Shown piece after piece: positions 21,323 through 31,945 of a stretch of DNA of 64,000 nucleotides. The first letter of the stretch is position 1. Every line of letters begins with the position of its first letter. Below the pieces are notes generated by a model. It was given only the letters and a program-made list of their open reading frames with translations. It was not told where the DNA came from and ran no database searches. The stretch is from Microcyclospora pomicola (lineage: Eukaryota; Ascomycota; Dothideomycetes; Capnodiales), in the NCBI GenBank assembly GCA_002786065.1, contig NHNY01000036.1, forward strand, positions 175,860-239,859, given 5' to 3'. A program made the position numbers and the translations under genes.

Positions 21323-21799
21323 ATGGTTTACCTAAGCGCAGCCACACTGGCCGCACTTACCTCGACTCTCATCTCTCTAACCAGCGCTCACTACGCCCCC
21401 ACCTGGAACCTGGCCACCTTCAAAGAGAGCGACTGCAACGCCAACGCCACCATCGGCCCACCCGTCACGCTCGGCGAGGGCGCATGCCACAACTGGGACG
21501 CAGCATCGCGCTGGAAATCCATCGGCCCCATCTGGGCGATGCGCGAAAGCAAGGACGGCGCCAGCGACCCGTACAAGGGCAAGAAGGAGCACAACGACCC
21601 CGAGATGGACTTCCGCAACAAATTCGAGCCCGACTCCTGCCAGCTCAGCACGTATTTCGAGAAACACTGCCATGGTCCATTCGATGAGGCTTACCGTGGG
21701 GCCTTCCTTAACGACGCCGAGCAGTGGTGCTTGGAGATTGACGAGCAGGTCCGGAGCATGAGGATCGATTGCAAGAAGAAGGAGACTGGGATCTGGTGA
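21323..21799 (+). CDS. small secreted protein with six cysteines (effector-like)
   Basis: The ATG at 21323 gives 158 residues. Residues 1-~21 (MVYLSAATLAALTSTLISLT) form a clear signal peptide, with cleavage near TSA-HYAP. The mature chain of about 135 residues carries six cysteines, in DCNAN, ACHNWD, SCQLS, HCHGP, WCLE and DCKKK, an even number that would suit three disulphides. It is rich in charged residues and Trp and has no membrane segment. Size, secretion signal and cysteine content match the usual description of candidate effectors of fungi, but no known effector family is recognised. The third-position G/C in the body is noticeably high (GCC/GGC/AAC codons). The upstream 5' UTR probably contains an intron. 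Confidence 0.75.
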   Translation: MVYLSAATLAALTSTLISLTSAHYAPTWNLATFKESDCNANATIGPPVTLGEGACHNWDAASRWKSIGPIWAMRESKDGASDPYKGKKEHNDPEMDFRNKFEPDSCQLSTYFEKHCHGPFDEAYRGAFLNDAEQWCLEIDEQVRSMRIDCKKKETGIW

Positions 21800-22166
21800 G
21801 GCAGTGTCTTGCTGGCCGGGTGCATGAAGCTTTGGAATGCAAGCTCAGGGTGGCGAGTCTCTTGAGCTATGTCGTCGCTGCAAAGGATGCTGCATGGTAG
21901 ACTGTGCTTAGCAGGCTTAGTACCACTGGTCATCAGTGTACATTCAAAAGGCGGTATGCTTCCAGCTGTAGAATAGCTTGGCAGAATCACTAACATGAAC
22001 CTGTAAGCAAAAAGAATATTGGAAGAATGAATCATCATTTATATTCGCTGCTTTGCCAACATATGTTACATTAGTGAATTACCGTTCGCATTACTATTCG
22101 CCTCGAAATTCGTATTGGGTATATTGTCGTATCGCTTGGTGGCGCAACACACCATAACTTGCCGTC
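21800..22166. other. convergent intergenic region
   Basis: The 367-base gap between convergent genes holds both 3' UTRs. Nothing else was seen. Confidence 0.5.
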
Positions 22167-23232
22167 TCAATCTCTGCTTCCATTTCTTTCGCCTTCTTCA
22201 GCTTCCCGCTCCTGCACCTTTCCTTGATCCGCATGCTTCGCAGGGTCAAAGACGTACATAGGGAACTCGAAGCCAACCGTGCGCTTGACGATGATCGGGA
22301 GTCGGCTCCAGATGGCCTGTGGCATCGGGAATAGAATGCTCGTGTCATGGAGGTACTTCTCGTATGCAGGCCATCCAACGCCTTTCTCATATCGCTTCTT
22401 AGCACCAGGACGTTCCTGAAGGGGCAGACCCGAAAGGAAGAGCAGAAGGGATGTCAACAAGATCCAGCCCAACATGCTGCTATAAAGAGCAGCATAGGCA
22501 CCTGAGCCATGTGGGACGAAGCTGTAGGATGCTGGTGTGATAGCGATGAGGAAGATGGCTACGAATATAATGAGCAAATCATTGTCAAGGGGAAAGTGGA
22601 GGGCTTTAAAACATACAGACTTGAACCATGATCTCGCCAAAGTAGTTAGGGTGGCGACTCCACTTCCAGAATCCAGCATCGCAGACTGCACCGGGCTCCT
22701 TGCCAGGGCCTTGCTTGAAGCGGTACTTTTGAATATCACTGATGGCCTCAAGGGAGAAGGCAAGGACGAAGAAAATGACGCCGATGATGTCTGTTGCCTT
22801 TCCGAACGAGGGCTGTGGGTACTGCAGAACCGCAGGGGAATTGAGGATCGTTACCGGGAATGAGACGACCCATACCCAGATCATCTGGAAGACCCAGAAT
22901 CCGAGGAAGGGAAAGAATTTGTCGCGCTTGTCGTCGAAGCGGTCGTCTTTGCCAGTCTTGAGGATGCGGAAGAGGAGGAAACCTGAGAGGCGTGCTCCCC
23001 AAAGCATGATGAAGATCGAAGTGATGATTTGGCGGGCATGAGTGGTTCCCGACAAGGACAGAGTGATGATTGCCAGCCATACAAAGTTCGTCCCGCCCAT
23101 GAAGTCTGTCAATTTGTCGAACTTCAGGGTGAAGGCTATACTGAAGCCAATCAGCTGGTAGCCGATTGTGATGAGCAGAGTGATGGCCAGATAGTATGGG
23201 TCCAAGACGTGGATGGGGTCGTAGTTCGCCAT
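22167..23232 (-). CDS. DUF1295 / steroid 5-alpha-reductase-like membrane protein (2 exons)
   Basis: The model is complement(join(22167..22558,22617..23232)), 335 residues. The intron (22559-22616, 58 nt) has donor GTATGT and acceptor TTCGTAG and joins ...GEIMVQV to SIFLIAITPAS; a nearer GTCTGT donor would break the frame. At least six hydrophobic segments span the protein, including LAITLLITIGYQLIGFSIAF near residue 20 and WILLTSLLLFLSGL near 254. The signature SRHPNYFGE (about 195-203) is the C-terminal motif shared by DUF1295 proteins and the steroid 5-alpha-reductase/ICMT group, which bind NADPH in the ER membrane. The substrate cannot be told from sequence. The tail is charged (QEREAEEGERNGSRD). 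It is divergent from the next gene. Confidence 0.88.
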
Positions 23233-23663
23233 GGTCGGGTTGGGGAGACTGTGGACTACAATCTTCGGTGTTTAGGAGAAGTTGTGAGATGTGCTTGTCT
23301 TTCTATAGAGACGGCCCTCTACGCATACTTCACAGATGACCTCAGGACTTTATCGGTGATGACACCACCGGACGGTCCGGCGACAACTCGCCGGCATACG
23401 AGAAGAATCTATCGATGAGAATGGTAAGAAATGCTAACTTGTTCGAGAGTTTTCTGCGAAGTCACTGCTTGGCTGCAGCGAGCGTTAATAGTAGAAGCGA
23501 CGTCATGGATCTTCGCCCAGCATCGAGTCGCGTGGCGCTAGTACCAAAACACGTCCAACCAACAACGCTGGTCACGTCGGAGCAACTACACGTCCGATCA
23601 CACTTCAGAGCGAATTGTGCTCGGTCGTCCAACACGCACAATTGGTCCCAGTAGCTCTCCACA
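23233..23663. other. divergent promoter region
   Basis: The 431 bases between two divergent start codons should carry both promoters. No coding or repeat feature was recognised. Confidence 0.5.
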
Positions 23664-24459
23664 ATGGCCAGCAAGCAGGATGATGTTGCTCGCTCAGTCA
23701 AGGAGAAAGAGCCTGTGCACAAAGTCTCCAAGAGCGCAACCTCCAAGACTGCGAACGCCAAGCTCGCCATTCCGCTCGTCACAGAGGTAAGCAAGACAGC
23801 TAGGCTGGATAGCTCTATGCTGGTGGGTAAGTACTGACAACACGGATCCTTTCATCAAGGACGATCTCTACAATTTTCAAGTCAAGCACTTCGGCGACTA
23901 CTCAAAGCCTGAGCAGTGGTTCATCGATGCACATACCGCCCTCAACTATCAGCCAAACATGAATTACGAAGATGATGACCTGGGCTACTACGACGATGGA
24001 GTCAAGAGAACCCTCACTGATGAGCAGATTGCCATGTTCCGCCATAGTGAGATTCAGGCACTATTGAAAGAGTGCCGACAATCACGCGAGGAGTCGGAAG
24101 ATCAATTGGCGACTCCAGCAACGCATGTTAAGGTGGTGAAGGGGAAGCCAGACTCATCTCCCGTGTCTCAAGCTTCAAGCCTTGAGGGTGAGCTGGTGGA
24201 CGCCTCAGTACTGCACAGTCTTCGCTCCACGACGTCGAAACGAAAGATCAGCCCGAGCGGTCGTAACGATACTTCGAGATCGACAAACGCCTCGGCTAAG
24301 AGACGCCGAAAGGAAGATGTCCCGTACTCACAACGTAAGAAGCGAAATTGGGAGCAGTACATTCAGGGTGAAGACGAGGTACATGGTTCATTGACACAAC
24401 GAAGAATCGTTCGGGAAATGGATGAGCTGCATGCCGAAGATGTGGTTATGGATTATTGA
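23664..24459 (+). CDS. uncharacterised basic fungal protein (2 exons)
   Basis: The model is join(23664..23786,23860..24459), 240 residues. The 73-nt intron has donor GTAAGC and acceptor CATCAAG, phase 0, and joins ...PLVTE to DDLYNFQVKHFGDY. The first 40 residues are Lys/Ser/Ala-rich. A probably conserved core follows: KPEQWFIDAHTALNYQPNM, then DDDLGYYDDGVKRTLTDEQI and FRHSEIQALLKECRQ (about residues 55-130). A linker leads to a basic patch (SAKRRRKEDVPYSQRKKRNW) and an acidic end, ELHAEDVVMDY. The basic patch reads as a nuclear localisation signal. I believe relatives exist in other fungi as unnamed proteins, but I do not know a function. Confidence 0.75.
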
Positions 24460-25435
24460 GATGAGGAACCTACGAAATCGGACGCTAATAAAGTTGCTGC
24501 AGCAGATGTGAGAAAAGCTCCTGCGTCATATGACGACGTCTAAACCACTCATGCGTTCAGTGTATGTATCATGGCTGAGGCATCAGCATCTCCCGACCGG
24601 ACATGGATCGTCGCAAAGACGTACTACGAATATCATAAAGCGGCATGAAGGATCCCACCGCTATCGAAGACAATGAATGCATCCACGGCGGTCTGAGTGG
24701 CGTCAAATTTGAAAAGTAAGTGAGCAGTCCAACCCATCGGTGTGTTCATGCCAGCACATTCAACTACCCTTCATGCTATGATGAGAAATCTTTTGTCATC
24801 CTTAGACGAAAAAGCCTGTCCTTGCAAGCTGGGCTTCGGGTCTGGACCCTTGGTCACTCATCCAGGCTTCAGTGCTCGGATGCGCTGCTGTCGACCTTTA
24901 ATCTTCTCTCTGAGCTCCACTTCTCCTTCCGCCCGGCATAACTTTTGAGAGGGAGTATGCTGACAACTGAAAACTAGTTTGACGCGTTGTTTGCACAGCT
25001 GCGCTTTCTCCAGCCATTCGACACAGTATAATATCTCAAACTCACGGACGTTCGGACTGACCCAGCACAAGAGCCATGTTCATGTTGCGCTTAGGCGAAT
25101 ATAACCCGGCTTTCTGACGGAGCGGTGACTTTGCGATGGAGAGACGTCGATAGAGGTCTTGATACCTACTAGGCAAAATGCAGCGGCAGTTGGATTGCTC
25201 GCCTTGCTCAGGAGATTCCCAGTAGAGTCTATAGGCGTTGTAGCTCCCGTCTTGTGGCTGCTCGTTTGCCTTTCAAGTTTACGTGTACGTGTACGTGATG
25301 ATAGTGTCTGAGTGATGCTTCATCAGTACGAAGCTCGCTACAACAGCGTCTCGAATACGCCGATAAAAAAAAGCCTACCTGCAAACAACGATGGCGCAGG
25401 CCTAGACTTGCAACGTGAAGTGGTACCTTATGAAA
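24460..25435. other. intergenic region without recognised gene
   Basis: About 1 kb between the preceding gene and the possible minus-strand gene at 25436. Only short unconvincing frames are seen. A short direct repeat, acgtgtacgtgtacgtga, lies at about 25281-25298. Confidence 0.4.
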
Positions 25436-25861
25436 TTATTGCGGCAAACATTCGTCAAGCCGCAGTCGTTCCTGCTTTAAGCCTACCAGCGACATAAATC
25501 GACCGTCGGCAATATAATCGTTGGATGAAATCAATCCTGAATCCGCTTGCCGCCGATTGCAAGATATGCCGCTCAAAAGCGCCAGCAGGCGGAGGCATTG
25601 GCCAGGAAGTGTTTCAACTTGACGGCAGCAGTAGAACACACTGTAGACCAGAATAGCAATGCATACGATGATGGTCAGCACGACGGATCTGACCAATACA
25701 TGACCCTCCAAAGCAGGGAGCGCAAGCAGAGTGGGGTCATGTGTGAAGTCCCTCCGTACTCTCCACGCTGAGCCACAGCGATGGCACGGCGTCTCGTCAC
25801 ACCTCTCCTGATCAGCGCCATCTGTCTTATAACACCCATCGCACCACTTCACTTCGCACAT
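25436..25861 (-). CDS. possible small zinc-ribbon/membrane protein (unconfirmed)
   Basis: An ATG at 25859-25861 opens 141 codons. The N-terminus carries six cysteines in a zinc-ribbon-like arrangement: C2, C7, C10, C21, C26, C29 (WCDGCYK ... ERCDETPCHRC). A hydrophobic stretch VVLTIIVCIAILVYSVFYCC follows at about 57-77 and would span a membrane. The rest is short and polar. The start lies only 42 bases from the divergent SEC9 start, which is tight for two promoters. The combination of paired CXXC motifs and one membrane span argues for a gene; the lack of a known family and the crowding argue against. It might also be part of a longer spliced gene. Confidence 0.35.
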   Translation of the reverse strand: MCEVKWCDGCYKTDGADQERCDETPCHRCGSAWRVRRDFTHDPTLLALPALEGHVLVRSVVLTIIVCIAILVYSVFYCCRQVETLPGQCLRLLALLSGISCNRRQADSGLISSNDYIADGRFMSLVGLKQERLRLDECLPQ

Positions 25862-25903
25862 GCTTCCATATTTCACTTGAGAGACTTTTAGCAACGCTTC
25901 GCA

Positions 25904-27386
25904 ATGGTCTTCGGCAAGAAAAAAGCAGACCAGAATGGCTCGGGGGAGACGGTGCCTGAAAGCAAGAGCGGCAAGAGTGGCTTGTTCGGCTCCCGCTCCA
26001 AAGGCCAACCGTCCGCTCAAGCAACGAACCCATACGCCAACCCGCCACCAGCACAAGATCCCTACGCCGCCAGACCTCCGAATGGCAACCCGTATGCCTC
26101 AGGTGGCTCTGGAAATGCGAATCCATATGCTGCCGGTCCTGCCAGACATGATCCATATGCGAGATCCAACTCCTCACAAACGCAACCGCCTACCAATTCC
26201 TTTGGAAATCTGTCGCTGAACAGTGCGCAATCCGGACCACCGCCCTACAATGCATCTCCCGCAGATAATCGCCGCTACGAGAAATCGCCCGCCGGACGAG
26301 ATGCCTCGCCAAGATATCAAGCCCAGCCTGGCGCAACATATGGTGCCGGTTACGGAGGAGACAAGTATGGCTCGTCAGTACAGCCCCGTACGAATGGGTA
26401 CGGTGGGCTCAATCGGACTCCTAGTCAAGACACTATGAGCACCGATGCTGGCCGTAGTGCGTTGTTCGGTGCTGCTCCTCAAAGAGTGCAGCAGCAAGCT
26501 CAAGAATCGGCCAAGGCGGAGGGCCTTCCACCACAATCGCAAGACAACAGCTACTCCAATGCTGGGAACTATGGCTCGGATGATATGCCTGGTGGGTATG
26601 GCTACGAGCAACCGCCACTGACTGAAGAGGAGATCGAAGAACAAGACGTCAGAGCAACCAAGGACCAGATCAAACAAGTGCGACAAGAGACGAACTCCAG
26701 TGCAGCGAATGCCAGACGCATGGCTGAGCAGACAGAGGCCCTGGGACGGGAGACGCTTGCTCGTTTAGCCGGCCAGGGCGAACGGCTACACAACACTGAG
26801 AAGAACCTTGACCTGTCGCACCATCAAAACGTCCTTGCGACACAGAAAGCGAGTGAACTCAAGACTCTCAACAGGAGCATGTTTGCTGTGCATGTGGACA
26901 ATCCGTTTACTAAGAACAAACGTGAGCGTGCCATGTTGGAGCTTGCAAGCGAGAAGCGTCGAGAGGAGCGTGAACTACAAGGTGGCACCCAGGCCAGCAA
27001 GTACCAAGCTCAAGCAAGAATGCAAGGATATGAGCGAGACTTGAGGAAACCGACGGCAAATATCCGCGCTCAACCGACATATGATGCTTCAAAATACAAA
27101 TTCGAGGCTGACAGCGAAGACGAAGACATGGAAAACCAGATCGGCGAGCATCTGTAAGTAGTAAACCCCATAAGAGCGGCACTTTCTTTGTAACCACCAG
27201 CAACTGTACTGACACACTGGTTGTAGTGGCGCAATCTATCAGAGTGCCAAGGTCCTCAACCAATTGAGCGGTGCCATGGGCGAAGAACTCGATCGGCAGA
27301 ATGAGCACATCTCGCGGGTAGCAAAGAAGACAGACAAGGTGGATGATGAGATCGCACGAAATCGTGCCCGACTCGACAAATTCTGA
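25904..27386 (+). CDS. SEC9: SNAP-25-type plasma-membrane t-SNARE Sec9 (2 exons)
   Basis: Sec9 supplies the Qb and Qc helices of the exocytic SNARE complex, pairing with Sso1/2 and Snc1/2 at the plasma membrane. The model is join(25904..27153,27227..27386), 469 residues; the 73-nt intron (GTAAGT...GTTGTAG) falls inside the second SNARE helix, joining EHL to GAIYQSAKVL. The N-terminal ~230 residues are disordered and contain five repeats of (N/D)PYA between about residues 46 and 86. The Qb helix lies at about 240-305 (ATKDQIKQVRQETNSSAANA) followed by the linker motif NPFTKNK. The Qc helix is about 415-467 (LNQLSGAMGEELDRQNEHIS...), with Q in RQNEHIS at the zero layer. No cysteine cluster or membrane span is present, as in yeast Sec9. 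Confidence 0.93.
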
Positions 27387-28162
27387 GAGCTCTGCACGCC
27401 GCAATGTCCAGCCACGAACGATGGACAAAGCTGCTCATGCATGCATAGTTTCGCAATTAGTCAAGAACATATTCACCTAGACATCAACACGGTGTAGATT
27501 GTCGACATCGTCCACAGTATTTCCTGGTAGGGAGAATTGTCTAATGCTTTGATGTAATGAGGTACCTTATATAGTGGTTGCACATATGCCGCATACAATA
27601 CAGGTCAACAACATAGTGTCTGCACCCTTCTGCTTTACAAATCAAACCCTACAGGCCGCAGCAGACTACACGATCCTAGTATAGATCATCCTTGCTGTGT
27701 ACCTTCGGCAGTGTAGTGCTGGCACGGAAGCAGCCCTGACTGCCAGTACAAACACTCTGTTGGTGGTGGCGGTGCAGACACCAAACGGCGCAGCAGATAG
27801 ACCAACGAGTCAATGCAGTCTGTCTTGGGCCGCAACGTACAGATGAAACTCGCAATTAGAGACAGCTTGTATAGACGACCACTTATCTGCCAGCGTAAAG
27901 GTCGCTGTGTAGAAACAGGCCATAGTGCTCGTGCAAAGCACACGGTATTTAGCTGCCATGACACTGCTGCACACTGACGAAACACTGCGGCTTGTGATGT
28001 AGATCAGGCTCTGCCTATCTCAGGCCCCAAAACTGTGCCTCATACCGTTGACGACTTCTTTCGAGCATGTGGTCACTGGTTCGTCTCTAGTCTTCCAACC
28101 AACATCTCACTGTCTCGGGGTGATGCGTCCGCTGGCGAGGGAGTCCGTGCTTCTAGTCGAAC
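27387..28162. other. intergenic region upstream of HET gene
   Basis: The 776-base gap between SEC9 and the HET-domain gene has no recognised feature beyond the SEC9 3' UTR and the downstream promoter. Confidence 0.45.
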
Positions 28163-30232
28163 ATGTTTCGGTCCAAGACCTGGCCGGAAGACCGTTGTAG
28201 GACGCAAAGAAAACGGCAGAGATGTGTGAGAAAGCCTGACGGCGGCGGTCGCGGTGCAGGTGTGTATGGAAAGCTCAACAATCTGGAGATTCGCTTGCTC
28301 AAACTTTTTCCCGGTGTCGATAATGAGCCTTTGCGAGCGGAGCTGGAAGTGGTATCTTTCTTGTCTTTACCTTCATATCGAGCAATATCTTATCATTGGG
28401 GGAAGCCCGAACGCACCAAACGACTGATCATCGATCAACGATCAGTGGGGATCACGGAAAATCTGTTTGCAGCTCTTCGCAGGTTTCGACGGCGGGAGTT
28501 GACGACCTACCTTTGGACTGATGACCTTTGTATCAACCAGAAAGATGGCCGCGAAAAGGAGAGCCAGATCCGCGCAATGGCAGCAATCTACCGCGAGGCT
28601 GACGCGGTCTACGTATGGCTTGGAGAGCACAAGCCTGGATCCGCACTGGCGTTTTGGATGATCACTTGGCTTTCCCAGCATGGCAGAGAAGCTGTAAGGA
28701 CAACACGAGCCGGGCAGATCGTGGCTTACGCGCTCCACGAAGAAATGCAGGAGGCCATAGGCACTGTAGATGAGACAACTTATTGCCCTTGCTGTCAAGT
28801 GCCTTCCACTTGGCAATCTGGCACAGCCGAAGAGAGACTTGTCGAAGGTCTTCGGCGCGTCAATGAGGTCTTTGGGTCGTCATGGTTCGGACGGCTTTGG
28901 GTGCTGCAAGAAAATGCCGTGGCTCAGCGTTCTATATTCCATCTTGGTCAGCACCGTACGACATGGTCTCGTCTGCAAATTGCGATTCGAGCATGCGAAC
29001 GCTACGCATACGACCAGTCACCGTTCTCTAGTCAAGAGCAAGACCTTTTTCTACAGGTCGCGAGTATCGAAAAGATGGTCACTCGATATCAGCGTTCTTG
29101 CACCGAACAGAGCCCACCGAATACTCAGAATCTTATCGAGTTCCTGATTAGCACAGCGCATCTCAAATCCGAAAAGGCCAATGACCGAATCAACGCTATT
29201 AGAGCTATGACCTTCATTGAAGAAGAGGAAGATTTCTTTCCAGACATGCAGCTTGCAACATGTGAACTATGGCTCCGAGTTGCTCGTTACGCACTAAGAG
29301 AGCTTTGTGCCTGGGACACCGTAAAGAAAAAGCGTTACACGACATGTCGATCGATCGTGCTGACCTTGGCTGGTGCACAAGGTAGGCGCAGAGCCCGAAC
29401 ACTTCCCTCGTGGGTTCCAGATCTGATGATGCTCGATCAAAACGTGATCAAGAAGTACAAGAATCGTAGCAACAACTCCTTTATAAACAGAGCTGGTGGG
29501 AACAAGCTGGACTTTTGGGTCGATGTCGACATCTGTCCTGGAGTCTTGTTTGTCCGGGGCTTTGCGCTGTCTACGATCACCGAGATCCTGCCCGGATCCC
29601 AATGCCGGGAGAGCGCGATCGAGGAAACTGTGCATAGAGACCCACTGCTTTGGGAAGACACTTACTGGGCCGGGATGCCAGGTCGACTGGAATGGTACCT
29701 TAAGTGTTACGACTTTGCATTTGTGCACGCCAACGATGTCTCCAAAGTGGACCCAACACAATACACCTTCAGCAAGCTCATGGCACAGGGGTCTCTACTG
29801 GACCATTCCCGATTCCGAGCAAGAAATTCAGGGGCGATCCAGTATCGTGACGAAATCCTGCGATATGCCGCTCGTTGGCTCGATTTGCACAGCTCAGTTC
29901 GTGGCCTTGATGCACCGCCCATCCCTAGCCCCGAACAGTTCTTCGACGATATGTACATCTTCCTCATCCCGGTCAACATCCACCACATGCTCGATGAGCA
30001 CTGCCGCCTTGCTCGTACCGCTGACGGTCGGGTGGGGTGGGTTCCGGAGCACGCGCAGGAAACAGACGTTGTATTTCTTCTGGAGGGTGCACCGGAACCA
30101 TATATCTTACGCCCTGCCGATGGTGGTATGTGGACCCTCGTTGGCGATGCATATGTTCATGGCCTCATGCAGGGCGAAGCATGGCCGTATGACATCGAAA
30201 TGAACGACGACTATGTGATTGGCATCAAGTGA
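28163..30232 (+). CDS. HET-domain (heterokaryon incompatibility) protein
   Basis: HET domains, a TIR-related fold, trigger cell death when incompatible fungal cells fuse. This intronless gene encodes 689 residues from an ATG at 28163. The HET domain spans about residues 70-250: YRAISYHWG (about 72), LWTDDLCINQKD (about 118-129), READAVYVWLGE (about 147-158), then the FGRLWVLQE block (about 245). Those blocks are all conserved in the family. The remaining ~430 residues carry no domain I recognise; the C-terminal GDAYVHGLMQGEAW block is the common tail of HET proteins (GD.Y.HG...GE). The basic N-terminal ~35 residues look atypical and a later start or an upstream exon is possible. It is intact and is the first of two HET genes in the window. 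Confidence 0.88.
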   Translation: MFRSKTWPEDRCRTQRKRQRCVRKPDGGGRGAGVYGKLNNLEIRLLKLFPGVDNEPLRAELEVVSFLSLPSYRAISYHWGKPERTKRLIIDQRSVGITENLFAALRRFRRRELTTYLWTDDLCINQKDGREKESQIRAMAAIYREADAVYVWLGEHKPGSALAFWMITWLSQHGREAVRTTRAGQIVAYALHEEMQEAIGTVDETTYCPCCQVPSTWQSGTAEERLVEGLRRVNEVFGSSWFGRLWVLQENAVAQRSIFHLGQHRTTWSRLQIAIRACERYAYDQSPFSSQEQDLFLQVASIEKMVTRYQRSCTEQSPPNTQNLIEFLISTAHLKSEKANDRINAIRAMTFIEEEEDFFPDMQLATCELWLRVARYALRELCAWDTVKKKRYTTCRSIVLTLAGAQGRRRARTLPSWVPDLMMLDQNVIKKYKNRSNNSFINRAGGNKLDFWVDVDICPGVLFVRGFALSTITEILPGSQCRESAIEETVHRDPLLWEDTYWAGMPGRLEWYLKCYDFAFVHANDVSKVDPTQYTFSKLMAQGSLLDHSRFRARNSGAIQYRDEILRYAARWLDLHSSVRGLDAPPIPSPEQFFDDMYIFLIPVNIHHMLDEHCRLARTADGRVGWVPEHAQETDVVFLLEGAPEPYILRPADGGMWTLVGDAYVHGLMQGEAWPYDIEMNDDYVIGIK

Positions 30233-31945
30233 AGTTGCAGCAAAGTCATTTGGGAAAGGAGACTTGTTCAATCTAGTGCTGTTAGGCTGACCTAGGTTCC
30301 TACCAACAGGGTAGATGTTTCTATTGCTGACATCAAACCTTCTGGATATAGTACCTTAGATCTAGAGAGAGACATTTGAACGCTGTTCAAGATCCGATCT
30401 CCCTTTGTTGGACGGAGTATACATACCTTATCTTGTTATGATTATACTGTCACCTCGGACCATTCTTAGAGATATCGTTGCTTTAAGCATTCGCGCTCGA
30501 TCAGTGACCTTACTGGAGCCCGTCGCGCCTTGCCGGTGTCCTGACGCCAGGTAAATGGCTTCTTGTCCTCTGCTACGCGGTACCTGCACGTCTGTTCATA
30601 TCTCACGTCAGCTGTTACTTAAGAACCCGCTTACCCCTGACATCCAAACGATACGCTTTTCTGCACACAGTAACACCTTACTCACCACAGTATCTCTCCT
30701 CGCCAGACTCGCACTGCATACCTGCGATAGAGAGCTTCTGTATGCACCTGGCTAGACGAGAGACGATTCCTGGACACATCTCTCAGGAAACCTCCCGCAA
30801 GCGACAGTCCTCGGGCTCCACGCTCTTGAGTACCCAATCTGCCCTTACCGTCCATGAGTGATAACAGTCAACTCGGAAAAAAGAGACCGCGTTCTATAAT
30901 CACCAGCAGCATGGGTAAGATATCTCCAAGCCGACCGCAAGATCTCAATCCCTTCGTCAGCCCCCTTGCTTCGGCAGTACTAGCCACCACACGCATGCTT
31001 TTGGCTCCTGACATGTTAACTCCTCTCTTCTCCTTTCCTCTCCCCTCCACACATCGTCTTGACTCCTGGCCCAATCGACCTTCCATCCTCACTTCCTACC
31101 TGCATGATAAACCACATCGACCGGCCACTGCTGCACGAAGCATCCATCCCATCCAAATCGGACTCTCCTTTCTCCGCTGATACCTTAAGCTCCGATGTCG
31201 TACGTCTACTAACTCGACCTCTCCAGCAAGATTCGCTTGGGAACAGGTATATAATATGGTTTGGTATGGTGGGTTAACCAAGATGACAGTCCGACGTGCA
31301 AATACGGGCTCAAGTTGTAGGGTCGAGGGTGGACCGTTTGCTCTAGTTAGGTACCATACTCATGTATCGATATTCACAGCTCTGGGACATGAAGCCCGAC
31401 TCCAAGCAGCTAGGAAGAGTACATGAGCACATCATATACCACCTACAGCCACCAGCATTTGAGAGGCAAGCGGGTGATGTTACGGCTACCCCCTATACGA
31501 AGATCAGATCATCTTTCACCTTTTCCTGGTGTGATTATCCACTACTGTCCTTTCCTACTCTCCCTTAACTAAGGAAGACATGGTGATGCTTCTACCAGTT
31601 ACGACCTACACAACAGATACGCATCACACCAACGTCCCTACCTTCTGATCTCACTCGATGACCCACGCCATGAAGGAAGTGAAAAGCAAGGCTCATGAGA
31701 AGTCATAATCATGATCATCATGTCAGGCTAGATACAGTAGGCTAGAAAATATCCAAGATTCCTCGTCAGGTCTGTTCATTCATCTCGTCCATACTCAATT
31801 GTGAGCGGATGCTGTTGGCCCTGCGCGTACACGACTCCTCGAGATCCGTACGTGTGGCTCCCTTTTTAGCGGGGATTAGAGTAGATGTAGGAGGGCAAGC
31901 TGACTTGTCACTCCTTTATCCTCGTGCCGGCAGCATTACGTCCGT
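30233..31945. other. 1.7-kb convergent gap without a convincing gene
   Basis: The gap lies between two convergent genes. It holds C/T-rich tracts (about 30660-30720 and 31020-31110) and several short plus-strand frames (30854-31180, 31059-31277, 31362-31568), of which the second ends at a good donor, AG|GTATAT, near 31241. I could not assemble these into a family I know. It may be long UTRs, a non-coding transcript or a poorly conserved spliced gene. Confidence 0.35.

Noticed and set aside
22606-22763. Reading the last part of DUF1295 exon 1 in the frame of exon 2
   Set aside because: A longer single frame spans the intron in the wrong phase; the GTATGT-TTCGTAG splice gives the family sequence instead.
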